64,000 bases of DNA, from contig NZ_CP085524.1 in NCBI RefSeq assembly GCF_004353525.1, forward strand, positions 2,730,001 through 2,794,000, read 5' to 3'. Under the pieces are notes generated by a model. It did not search any database and was not told the DNA's origin. It saw only the letters and a list, made by a program, of their open reading frames with translations. The DNA comes from Zhaonella formicivorans. GTDB taxonomy: Bacteria; Bacillota; DUOV01; Zhaonellaceae. This document shows, piece by piece, positions 26,436-34,655 of this stretch; positions within the stretch are counted from its first letter, which is position 1; every line of letters begins with the position of its first letter. Both the position numbers and the translations under genes were made by a program.

Positions 26436-28559
26436 TTGGAAATCACTGCACTGCTTGCTAATGAATTTGGCCTAAAAAAAGAACAGGTAGAAAACACCAT
26501 TAAACTTTTAGACGAGGGTAACACTGTACCTTTTATCGCCCGTTACCGGAAAGAGGTGACCGGCGGTTTAAATGACGAGGTGTTGCGGGGGCTGACAGAG
26601 CGCTTAAATTACCTGCGCAACCTGGAAGAACGCCGGGCAGAGATCAGCCGTTTATTGGCAGAGCAGGGTGTTTTAACAGGGGAACTGCAGCGTAAAATTG
26701 ATTCGGCTAAGGCGCTGGTGGAACTGGAAGATATTTACCGGCCTTTCCGTCCCAAAAGAAAGACCAGGGCTTCAGCGGCCAAGGAAAAGGGACTGGAACC
26801 CTTGGCTGAGCTCATGCTTAATTTAACCTCCGGGGATATTTTGCAGGAAGCTAAGGCTTTTCTCAATCCCGAACTGGGCGTCAATTCGGTGGAAGAAGCT
26901 GTCCAAGGGGCCCAGGACATTATTGCTGAAAGAGTTTCCGACGATGCCGAAGTGCGCAAATATATCCGGGAACTGACCGGTAAGAAGGGACTGCTGGTTT
27001 CGTTTAAAAAGGCCCAAACTGATGAAAGATCCCCTTATGAAATGTATTATGATTACCAAGAAAAAGTGGGCACCATCCCGCCCCACCGCATTTTGGCCGT
27101 CAACCGGGGAGAAAAAGAAGAATTCCTGGAGGTTAAAATTCAATTCCCCGATGCTGAAATTCTGCAGCATTTAGACAGGGTTTTTATCAAAGCAGGCATT
27201 GTAGCTGAAGAATATGTGCGCCAGGCCATTTTGGACGGCTACCAGCGGCTGCTCCAGCCCAGCCTGGAGAGGGAATTGCGCCGAGAGCTGACGGAAAAGG
27301 GAGAGGAGCAGGCCATTAAGGTCTTTGCCGTGAATTTGAAAAAGCTGCTCTTGCAGCCCCCTTGCAAAGGGCAGACGGTGCTGGGCTTTGACCCGGCCTA
27401 CCGGACCGGGTGCAAGTTGGCTGTAGTAGACTCAACGGGCAAAGTGCTGGAAACAGCAGTGATTTACCCCACGCCTCCCCAAAACAAGCTGGAGGAGTCG
27501 GCAGTAAAAGTAAAGGAACTGGTAAAGAAACACAAGGTAACTGCTATTGCCATCGGCAATGGCACCGCTTCCAGGGAAAGCGAGAAATTCATCGCAGGCC
27601 TCCTGCCTGAGTTGGAAGGCAAGGTGCTTTATACCATTGTAAACGAGGCAGGGGCTTCGGTGTATTCGGCTTCTAAGCTAGCCCAGGAAGAGTTTCCGCA
27701 GCTAGATGTGACTTTAAGGAGTGCCGTCTCGATTGCCAGGAGGCTACTGGACCCGCTGGCGGAGCTGGTAAAAATCGACCCTAAAGCCATCGGGGTGGGT
27801 CAATACCAGCACGACGTCAACCAGAAAAGACTGGGGGAAACTCTGCAGGGAGTGGTAGAGGACTGCGTGAACAGCGTTGGTGTGGATTTAAACACCGCTT
27901 CCCCGTCGCTGTTAAGTTACGTGGCCGGTGTTTCCGCTGCTGCCGCTAAAAAGATAGTGAAGTACAGAGAAGAAAACGGCAGCTTTAAGGACCGGCAGGA
28001 GCTTTTAAAAGTAGCAGGCCTTGGGCCTAAAACCTTTGAGCAGTGCGCGGGTTTCCTGAGAATACCCGGCGGCACCAACCCCCTGGATAACACCGCGGTG
28101 CATCCCGAATCATACCAAGTGACCTACCGGCTTCTGGAGGAGTTGGGTATCAGCCTGGAAGAGCAGAAACAAATCAAGATAGAGGCTGACTTGCCGGCTC
28201 TAGCTGTTAAGCTGGGGATAGGGCTGCCTACCCTCCGGGATATTGTCAAAGAATTGGAGAAGCCGGGCCGCGACCCCAGGGAAGACTTGCCGCCGCCTGT
28301 CTTTAAAGCGGGAGTAATGGAGATGGAACATCTCCAGCCGGGCATGGTGCTCACCGGGGTGGTACGCAATGTGGTGGATTTCGGTGCTTTTGTGGATATC
28401 GGGGTGCATCAGGACGGACTGGTGCATATCTCCCAGTTAAGCGAGCAATTTATTAAAAACCCGATGGAAGCAGTCAACGTGGGGGATATAGTTCAGGTGA
28501 AAATCTTAAGCGTCGACCTGGAACGCAAACGCATTGCTCTAACTATGAAGGATATATAG
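26436..28559 (+). CDS. tex: Tex family S1 RNA-binding transcription accessory protein
   Basis: A 707-residue Tex protein. In order: N-terminal helical/HTH region with ANEFGLKKEQVENTIKLLDEG, VPFIARYRKE and LEDIYRPFRPKRKTRA; a YqgF-like RNase H fold with VLGFDPAYRTGCKLAVVD; a helix-hairpin-helix region (NTASPSLLSYVAGVS, KVAGLGPKTFEQCAGFLRI); and a C-terminal S1 domain (about 635-705, GMVLTGVVRNVVDFGAFVDI). Full length for the family. Family members bind nucleic acid and affect transcription and stress responses. TTG start behind AAAGGAGAG. Confidence 0.95.
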   Translation: MEITALLANEFGLKKEQVENTIKLLDEGNTVPFIARYRKEVTGGLNDEVLRGLTERLNYLRNLEERRAEISRLLAEQGVLTGELQRKIDSAKALVELEDIYRPFRPKRKTRASAAKEKGLEPLAELMLNLTSGDILQEAKAFLNPELGVNSVEEAVQGAQDIIAERVSDDAEVRKYIRELTGKKGLLVSFKKAQTDERSPYEMYYDYQEKVGTIPPHRILAVNRGEKEEFLEVKIQFPDAEILQHLDRVFIKAGIVAEEYVRQAILDGYQRLLQPSLERELRRELTEKGEEQAIKVFAVNLKKLLLQPPCKGQTVLGFDPAYRTGCKLAVVDSTGKVLETAVIYPTPPQNKLEESAVKVKELVKKHKVTAIAIGNGTASRESEKFIAGLLPELEGKVLYTIVNEAGASVYSASKLAQEEFPQLDVTLRSAVSIARRLLDPLAELVKIDPKAIGVGQYQHDVNQKRLGETLQGVVEDCVNSVGVDLNTASPSLLSYVAGVSAAAAKKIVKYREENGSFKDRQELLKVAGLGPKTFEQCAGFLRIPGGTNPLDNTAVHPESYQVTYRLLEELGISLEEQKQIKIEADLPALAVKLGIGLPTLRDIVKELEKPGRDPREDLPPPVFKAGVMEMEHLQPGMVLTGVVRNVVDFGAFVDIGVHQDGLVHISQLSEQFIKNPMEAVNVGDIVQVKILSVDLERKRIALTMKDI

Positions 28560-28656
28560 AAGCTTTATTTTTTAAAGAAAACGGAGAGAGAGGAAAACTT
28601 CAAGTATTGTCAAATTATGCTCAGTGGATAGGTGAGTTTAGAAAGGGGTTGGGTTT

Positions 28657-29208
28657 GTGGCCAGGGTACTCTTTGTTGTGGATATGCTCAATGATTTTAT
28701 GGACCCCCGAGGCGCGTTATACTGTGGCGATGAGGCAAGAAAAATTATACCGTTTATCAAAACTAAAATTGAAGAATATCTGCAGAGTGGTGATGCCGTA
28801 ATTTATATTTGTGACAGCCACGATGAAAATGATAAGGAGTTTGCCAAGTTTCCACCCCATGCTGTCAGGGGAACCTGGGGGGCGGAGATCATCCCGGAGC
28901 TGAAACCAGACAGTGAGTCTGGGCTGGTGCATATTGTGGAAAAACAGCGCTACAGCGGTTTTCATAACACCGACCTGGATAAAATTCTGCAAAATATCTG
29001 CCATCACAAAGGCTGCACCTTAGAGGGTCTGGCAGTAGAGGTAGTGGGCAACTGCACCAATATCTGCGTGCTCTATACCGTGGAGGAGCTTTGTAACAGG
29101 GATATTAAGACGATTGTCTGCCGGGGCGGGGTAGCGAGCTTTGACCAGGCCGCCCATGAATTTGTATTGGGACAGATGCAAAGTGTGCTCGGGGCAAAGG
29201 TAAGATAA
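28657..29208 (+). CDS. isochorismatase/nicotinamidase-family cysteine hydrolase
   Basis: A 183-residue cysteine hydrolase. Triad positions visible: D9 in LFVVDMLNDF, a Lys in the VEKQRYSGF segment near 95, and the nucleophile in GNCTNICV (probably C137). CDSHDENDKEF provides metal/substrate His and Asp typical of nicotinamidases. Likely activity is nicotinamide deamidation (PncA-like) but isochorismate- or other amide-hydrolysing relatives cannot be excluded. GTG start behind AAAGGGGTTGG. Monocistronic by spacing. Confidence 0.85.
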   Translation: MARVLFVVDMLNDFMDPRGALYCGDEARKIIPFIKTKIEEYLQSGDAVIYICDSHDENDKEFAKFPPHAVRGTWGAEIIPELKPDSESGLVHIVEKQRYSGFHNTDLDKILQNICHHKGCTLEGLAVEVVGNCTNICVLYTVEELCNRDIKTIVCRGGVASFDQAAHEFVLGQMQSVLGAKVR

Positions 29209-29411
29209 GACTGATAATTGTTCCGGAGGCAAGAATCTGAGAAGCGGTGAGGAAAGATTTTTTATTGAGTACTGCTGTCACCTTAATTTATAGCCAAGCA
29301 AATATAGGCGGGGATTAAAATATAGTACTGATGTCATATTCCGCAGTTTTTCGGTGTTATAGATATAAATGGCTTTGTAGCAAAACATCACGGTGAAGGG
29401 CGGAATATGTA

Positions 29412-30002
29412 ATGGGAGTGAAAAATGAAAAACTGTTTAAAACAATTTTAACAATGGCTGTTACCGGGGTTGTTTTTTTATCCCTCGTAGGAATGAACAT
29501 AACCCGATTCGGACAAAACGCCAGACCGTCTTCTGCCGATGCCGTTATTGTGCTTGGCTGCAGATTGTACGGGACTGTTCCCAGCCCTTTTCTGCAGGCA
29601 AGACTAGATGAAGGCCTGCGGCTTTATCAAGCGGGATACGGGCAGTATATAATTGTTTCTGGAGGGCAAGGACCCGGGGAGGATATCCCCGAGGCGGAAG
29701 CAATGAGACAATACCTTATTGCCCGGGGGGTAGAACCGAAAAAGATAATAACGGAAGATCAATCCACTTCCACCATGGAAAATATTTTATTTTCCAAAGA
29801 TAAGATGGAAGCGTATGGCTTAAAGGATGCTGTGATTGTATCGAACAAATATCATTTGAAGAGGACTTCTTTGATGGCACAATCAGTGGGTCTGAACGCT
29901 ACTTATTCCGGAGTCTATTTAACGCAATACAGAGCTTATGAGATGGCAGGTTTTATAAGGGAAATAGCGGCACTAGTAAAGTTTTATTTACTTAAAAGGT
30001 AA
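29412..30002 (+). CDS. YdcF-family (DUF218) membrane-anchored protein
   Basis: A 196-residue protein with an N-terminal membrane anchor (9-28) and a DUF218 domain. Seen: ADAVIVLGCRL, RLDEGLRLYQAG, IIVSGGQGPGEDIPEAEAM and EDQSTSTMENI followed by VSNKYHLKR. This is the YdcF/SanA/ElyC pattern. Family members are linked to envelope precursor metabolism, vancomycin sensitivity and undecaprenyl-phosphate handling. The domain would be extracytoplasmic. Start behind AAGGGCGG. Confidence 0.87.
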   Translation: MGVKNEKLFKTILTMAVTGVVFLSLVGMNITRFGQNARPSSADAVIVLGCRLYGTVPSPFLQARLDEGLRLYQAGYGQYIIVSGGQGPGEDIPEAEAMRQYLIARGVEPKKIITEDQSTSTMENILFSKDKMEAYGLKDAVIVSNKYHLKRTSLMAQSVGLNATYSGVYLTQYRAYEMAGFIREIAALVKFYLLKR

Positions 30003-30134
30003 GAAGGTATTTCCGTTTTACTTTTTCGTTTTTTTCCTATCATATCTCAATTTACTATAAAATATAGGCTTTTTTCTGCAAAAAACTCGTTAGTTTAAGC
30101 AAATTCATAAGAGAGACGGTTTACCTAATATTTA

Positions 30135-30172
30135 AGGGGCTGTCCCATAATTGGGACAGCCCCTTAAATATT
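30135..30172. terminator. strong bidirectional hairpin
   Basis: AAGGGGCTGTCCCA / TGGGACAGCCCCTT, a 14-bp perfect stem with a 4-nt loop. It lies 130 nt after ydcF and before the convergent gene at 30239. Confidence 0.85.
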
Positions 30173-30238
30173 TATACTGTCTGTAAAGCATTTTTTGTCT
30201 TCGGGCTGAAGGATGAAGATGCTTATACTTATAGACGA

Positions 30239-30502
30239 TTAAACATGGGCCACCCGGTCCCGCAATTCCGCTTTCTTGGCATCGTTAAAATTTTTGATTT
30301 CCGAAAAGTACCCGGTAATTCTGCGGACTCTCCTGATCTCTCTTTTGAAAAAGGGCTGAAAACAGAGAAACCCTTCCGAATCCATCCAGGCTTTTATCTT
30401 GGCAACCTGTTCCCCTTTACTTGCGGCCATTGCCTGCGCTTGTTTTACCACTTCCGCTTTCTCGTCTGCAGTTAACTTAATGCCTGCTGTTTCAATAACC
30501 AT
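30239..30502 (-). CDS. small protein resembling the NrdD C-terminal segment
   Basis: An 87-residue soluble protein. The C-terminal part (VRRITGYFSEIKNFNDAKKA, then ELRDRVAHV) resembles the end of anaerobic ribonucleotide reductases around the glycyl-radical loop. The Cys pair and GWNxGK-type radical loop are not there: an Arg stands where Cys is expected. The N-terminal half is helical (LTADEKAEVVKQAQAMAA). Start behind AAAGGAGGG. It is a stand-alone gene, not a visible fragment of a larger one, and its role is unknown. Confidence 0.6.
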   Translation of the reverse strand: MVIETAGIKLTADEKAEVVKQAQAMAASKGEQVAKIKAWMDSEGFLCFQPFFKREIRRVRRITGYFSEIKNFNDAKKAELRDRVAHV

Positions 30503-30783
30503 GCAATTCCCTCCTTTACCTTTTAATTATAGTAACAATTATCAATAACACAAGTAAATATTTTACAACTAATTTAATTCACTGACTTTGATTAACAATT
30601 TACCTGCGTTTACCCGAGCATTGTGCACAAAAGTGTTCCGGAGTTGGGCGAAGTTCCGGTGGACATGTTTAAAATGGTAAAATTTAGCATATTATAATAA
30701 TGGGTTCTACCAAAAAGGAGGAACGCATAAACATGAACTAATTGCATGTACAATTAGCACAATAATCTATAAGAGGTGGAGAT

Positions 30784-31770
30784 ATGTTTGCAGTAGTGCG
30801 GCTCAGGCCAAGGTGGTCAAAACGGACCTGGCTGGCTGTCGCCGGCCTGGCTTCTGCCATTTTTATGGCAGTTATTGGCTACGCCTGGGCAGTAAAAACT
30901 GTAACCATTGCAGATTCAGGCAAATTACAGCAGGTTAAAACATACGCTAGGTATGTAGAGGATGTGCTTCAGGAGCAAGGGATCGATTTGGGCCGGGAAG
31001 ATGTGGTGTTTCCCGCTGTTTCAAGCAAAATTAGCGAAGGGATGCTCATACGCATTGCCCGGGCAGTTAACGTTGAAATTTCCTTCGACGGGGTAGTCAA
31101 AACCGTCCGCTTGGCCGACCCTACAGTGGAGCGGGCCCTTGAGCTGGCTGGAATAGAGTTGGGCAGGTTGGATAAGGTTGTGCATAACCTCAACAACGCA
31201 GCTACCCCGAACAAAAAAATCAGAGTGATTCGTGTGGAAGAAAAAAGAATTGAGCAAAATTCCAGCTTGTCTTATCCCGTAAAAAGGCAGCCCGATCAAT
31301 TTTTGGCCAAAGGCAAATCGAAAGTTATTCAACAGGGAAGCCAGGGAGTGGTAAAGGAAGTATTTGCTATCATTTACACTGACGGCGTCGAGACCGGGCG
31401 CAAAGTTGTGGAAAGGCAAATTCTCAAGGAACCGGTACCTGAGATTATAGCTTACGGTACTAAAGACCAGCAGCTAAAACATGCTTCAAGGGAACTGGCA
31501 GGGAGGAGGATGCTCCTCATGGAAGCATCTGCCTATACCCATACGGGAAATAGAACGGCCACAGGCATCGTGCCTCACGAGGGCGTAATTGCGGTAGACC
31601 CGAAAGTAATTCCTTTAGGTACCAAATTATACGTAGAGGGATATGGATACGGTTCGGCCCAAGATACAGGCAGCGCCATTAAAGGCAACAAGATCGACTT
31701 GTTTTATGAGACGGAGACGGAAGCACTGCAGTGGGGGCGAAGGTCTGTTCAAGTCTATATTTTGGAGTAA
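30784..31770 (+). CDS. yabE: YabE-type cell-wall protein (DUF348-G5-3D), copy 1
   Basis: A 328-residue protein. N-terminal signal-anchor (18-37), two DUF348 (ubiquitin-like) repeats at about 40-145, a G5-like segment at about 150-225, and a C-terminal 3D domain. The three catalytic aspartates lie in AVDPKVIPLG, AQDTGSAI and KIDLF. By family, 3D domains are lytic-transglycosylase-like and act on peptidoglycan; RpfB-like relatives help outgrowth. Start behind AAGAGGTGGAG. It is followed by a paralogue, with a terminator between them, so the two copies can be expressed separately. Confidence 0.9.
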   Translation: MFAVVRLRPRWSKRTWLAVAGLASAIFMAVIGYAWAVKTVTIADSGKLQQVKTYARYVEDVLQEQGIDLGREDVVFPAVSSKISEGMLIRIARAVNVEISFDGVVKTVRLADPTVERALELAGIELGRLDKVVHNLNNAATPNKKIRVIRVEEKRIEQNSSLSYPVKRQPDQFLAKGKSKVIQQGSQGVVKEVFAIIYTDGVETGRKVVERQILKEPVPEIIAYGTKDQQLKHASRELAGRRMLLMEASAYTHTGNRTATGIVPHEGVIAVDPKVIPLGTKLYVEGYGYGSAQDTGSAIKGNKIDLFYETETEALQWGRRSVQVYILE

Positions 31771-31775
31771 TCAGT

Positions 31776-31806
31776 AAAAATTCCTGCAAAAGCAGGAATT
31801 TTTTTA
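31776..31806 (+). terminator. terminator between yabE copies
   Basis: AAAAATTCCTGC / GCAGGAATTTTTTTATT. Confidence 0.93.
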
Positions 31807-31940
31807 TTGACAGAGAAATAATATGATTACACGTTTTAAGTCTTGTTTTTAACAAAATATGGAAAATCGTAGAGAGATAAAAGAGCCTTTAGAGGGCTGT
31901 GAGATGAAGATTTTCCGATGTAAATTACGGGAGGTTGAAA

Positions 31941-32945
31941 ATGAACGCCTGGATAAGCGGTTGGCGCAAGCAACTTGTTCAGGCCCAGCGGAAACGACAG
32001 TACATTATTATCAGCATAATCACCGGAATTGTAATTTTTTCGCTAGGGCTAACTACTTATGCCTGGGCTCTCAAGGACCTAAACCTCATGGTCGACGGCA
32101 AATCCATTCAAGTTAAGACATTTAAAAGTGAGGTAGGGGAGGTGCTTCTTGAGCAGGGCATTACGCTAGCTCCTGAGGATAAAGTCTCCTATGAGCTTAC
32201 AACACCTTTACAGGATGGCATGACAATCCAAGTAATTAGAGCTTTTCCTGTGCAAGTGCAGGTAGATGGCAAAGTGCTGCAGGTTACCACTACCCCTACT
32301 ACTGTAGAACAAATTCTCAAGCAGGCCAAGATCGTTTTAGGACCCCATGACAAGGTGAGTCCCAGCGGAGCGACATTTTTAAAAAGCTCCGGCAAAATAA
32401 CTGTGCAGAGAATAGGGTTTAAAGAGGTAGTACAGGAAAATGTTATTCCTTTCCAGGTTGAAAGGGAGCCCAACGCAAGCTTGGAAAAAGGACAAACTAA
32501 AGTCATCCAGGAAGGCAAGGAAGGCTTGGAAAGAAAGATTATTAAAATAACATACCAAGACGGCAAGGAAATCAGCCGTCAAGTGGTAAAAAGCGAAATT
32601 GTGCAAAAACCGGTTAACCGGCGGATTGCTTACGGCACCCTAAGCATGGTTTCCAGGGGGGGCCACAACTTGCGGTTTAGCCAGTCCCTGGTGGTGACGG
32701 CGACGGCTTACACCCATACCGGAAACAGAACCTATTCCGGAACAATACCCAAAGTGGGAACAGTTGCTGTAGACCCCGACGTAATCCCTCTGGGCAGCAA
32801 GCTTTATATAGAGGGTTACGGTTTTGGCAGGGCATTGGATGTGGGCAGTGCTATTCAGGGTGAACGGATTGACGTGTTTTTGGAAAGCGAGGATAGGGCT
32901 GCTAAATGGGGTCGTAAGAAAGTCAAGGTTTATATCTTGGAGTGA
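31941..32945 (+). CDS. yabE: YabE-type cell-wall protein (DUF348-G5-3D), copy 2
   Basis: A 334-residue paralogue of the preceding gene with the same order: signal-anchor (23-43), DUF348 repeats, G5-like segment and a 3D domain (AYTHTGNRTYSGTIPKVGTV, AVDPDVIPLG, ALDVGSAIQG, RIDVF). Start at ATG behind GGGAGG. The leader at 31858-31915 contains GGAAAATC...GATTTTCC enclosing AGCCTTTAGAGGGCT and could be structured. In Bacillus the next gene is rnmV; here a repeat lies before ksgA instead. Confidence 0.9.
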   Translation: MNAWISGWRKQLVQAQRKRQYIIISIITGIVIFSLGLTTYAWALKDLNLMVDGKSIQVKTFKSEVGEVLLEQGITLAPEDKVSYELTTPLQDGMTIQVIRAFPVQVQVDGKVLQVTTTPTTVEQILKQAKIVLGPHDKVSPSGATFLKSSGKITVQRIGFKEVVQENVIPFQVEREPNASLEKGQTKVIQEGKEGLERKIIKITYQDGKEISRQVVKSEIVQKPVNRRIAYGTLSMVSRGGHNLRFSQSLVVTATAYTHTGNRTYSGTIPKVGTVAVDPDVIPLGSKLYIEGYGFGRALDVGSAIQGERIDVFLESEDRAAKWGRKKVKVYILE

Positions 32946-32965
32946 GGCCTGGCGCCTCACTTTTG
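32942..32965 (+). terminator. terminator after yabE copy 2
   Basis: GTGAGGC / GCCTCAC with a 5-nt loop and TTTT, overlapping the stop codon. Confidence 0.8.
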
Positions 32966-33057
32966 ACTATTTTCAAGAACAATTTGTTAAACTAAAGGTT
33001 AGTTAAATGCTTACAGACCCCTATGCTTTTTCGCACCACCACCTGAAGAATTAAAAA

Positions 33058-33160
33058 TTATAGTCCATTGTGTCGTAGCTGCTCTTTTTGACGAGCCATA
33101 GAGCTTTGTGAAGAGTTTAACTGAAGGCGGACGAGCAGCGGATACAAAGGTTGACGTTTT
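33058..33160 (+). repeat. MITE-like repeat, copy 2 (short)
   Basis: Begins TCCATTGTGTCGTAGCTGC, continues with GAGCCATAGAGCTTTGTGAA and AGAGTTTAACTGAAGGCGG, and ends GAGCAGCGGATACAAAGG. The two ends are imperfect inverted repeats of about 18 bp. It matches the outer parts of the longer copy at 59950-60150, lacking that copy's middle. It occupies the place where rnmV is expected. Confidence 0.75.
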
Positions 33161-33213
33161 ACATGGTAGCTATTAGCAACAGTCATGCTGTATGCAGAAC
33201 AATGTGAGGAAAA

Positions 33214-34095
33214 ATGAAGGAACTGACCGCAATTTCCAAGATCAAAGAAATTATGCGCAAGCATAATTTTAAAATTAAAAAGAGTTATGGTCAAAATTTT
33301 TTAATTAACGAATCTGTTGTTGAAAAGATTCTGGACAGCGCTCACCTGCAAAAGAGCGATGTGGTGGTGGAAGTGGGCCCTGGTTTAGGCACTCTTACCC
33401 AGGGGCTGGCAGCCCGGGCCGGAGGGGTGCTGGCTGTGGAACTGGACCGCACTTTGCTGCCAATTCTCACTGAGACACTGGCAGGCTATAAGAATGTTAG
33501 GGTTATAAATGCCGACATTTTAAAACTGGATTTGGACCAAGCAGTGGCTGCCAATTTCCCCGATAGAAGGCAGGGGAAATACAAAGTGGTGGCTAATTTG
33601 CCCTACTATATTACCACTCCCATCATTATGCATCTCCTGGAGCATCAATATCGAATCGAATCCATGGTAATTATGGTGCAGAGGGAAGTAGCGGAGCGCA
33701 TGGTCGCTAACCCGGGCGGAAAAGACTACGGGGCTTTGTCAGTGGCTATACAGTATTATACTGAAGCAAGCCTTATAACCCACGTGCCTGCCTCGTCCTT
33801 CCTGCCTGCTCCCGATGTGGCTTCTGCAGTTATCAAATTAAAGATGCGGGAAAAACCGGCTGTTACGGTCCAAGATGAAGTCATCTTTTTTCAAGTGGTT
33901 AAAGGGGCCTTTGCCCAACGTAGAAAAACCCTGTTAAATGCACTAAATAACAAGTTTGGCTTTATTACAAAAGGTGAACTGCTTGACATTCTTGATTCCT
34001 GCGGGATAGAAGGCAGCCGACGGGGCGAAACCCTCAGTTTAGAGGAATTTGCCAGGTTGGCTGACGGTTTATGGGCCTTTCGGCGGGCAAATTAA
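33214..34095 (+). CDS. rsmA: 16S rRNA dimethyladenosine transferase
   Basis: A 293-residue KsgA/RsmA. Seen: KKSYGQNFLINESVVEKI, SAM motif VVEVGPGLGTLTQGLA, the active-site motif VVANLPYYITTPII, and the C-terminal QRRKTLLNAL segment. It dimethylates A1518/A1519 of 16S rRNA. ATG behind GAGGAAAA. Conserved neighbour of yabE. Confidence 0.97.
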   Translation: MKELTAISKIKEIMRKHNFKIKKSYGQNFLINESVVEKILDSAHLQKSDVVVEVGPGLGTLTQGLAARAGGVLAVELDRTLLPILTETLAGYKNVRVINADILKLDLDQAVAANFPDRRQGKYKVVANLPYYITTPIIMHLLEHQYRIESMVIMVQREVAERMVANPGGKDYGALSVAIQYYTEASLITHVPASSFLPAPDVASAVIKLKMREKPAVTVQDEVIFFQVVKGAFAQRRKTLLNALNNKFGFITKGELLDILDSCGIEGSRRGETLSLEEFARLADGLWAFRRAN

Positions 34096-34217
34096 CGGTA
34101 TACTTCACTAGTGACTTGCTTTCCGGAATTTTCCGTAATCCGAGTTAGTTAAACCCGGTTTTAAAAAAACGTTGTTCTGGCAAAACTAGGGATAGTAAGA
34201 GCAGGAGGCTTATTTCT

Positions 34218-34490
34218 TTATTTTTCAGGAGTGTGGAAGCGCTGGATATAAGTGTTTGCCTTTAACATTCCTTTTATTTTTCCAAAAGCTTGTTTCGCGC
34301 TGATTTCACCATTTTTTAGCTCCCGGCCTAGCTCTATCAGCATATCTCCCAAGATAGGTTCAAGCTGCGAGCCTGGAATGGTCTTTTTAATCCAGTTTGC
34401 CAAACTTTTAAGTTTTAGGTCCCAATATGAACTGCCGATAATTACCCCCAGGGCTAAAGCAATTGCGCCAACAATGATTTCACTACTCAA
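34218..34490 (-). CDS. small membrane-anchored protein
   Basis: A 90-residue protein with one N-terminal membrane segment (residues about 4-22: IIVGAIALALGVIIGSSYW) and a helical cytoplasmic or periplasmic tail (LKSLANWIKKTIPG, ELGRELKNGEISAKQAFGKI). I do not recognise it. TTG start chosen: GGAGA lies 10 nt upstream, whereas the in-frame ATG nine bases earlier is too close to it. Confidence 0.6.
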   Translation of the reverse strand: MSSEIIVGAIALALGVIIGSSYWDLKLKSLANWIKKTIPGSQLEPILGDMLIELGRELKNGEISAKQAFGKIKGMLKANTYIQRFHTPEK

Positions 34491-34603
34491 AATTACCATT
34501 CTCCTTTCGACAAAAATAATTAACAAGGCAACATTTTGGCACTAAATACATATATTAAGATTGGAAGCAGTATTTTCCAAAAGTGCCATCTTCTAACCTG
34601 CTT

Positions 34604-34638
34604 GACTGGTTGTTTCTCGCAACCAGTCCTTTTTCGTC
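34604..34638 (+). terminator. terminator-like hairpin
   Basis: GACTGGTTG / CAACCAGTC followed by CTTTTT. It lies between two minus-strand genes, so its user is unclear. Confidence 0.55.
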
Positions 34639-34655
34639 CCCTATACAGAACTTTT

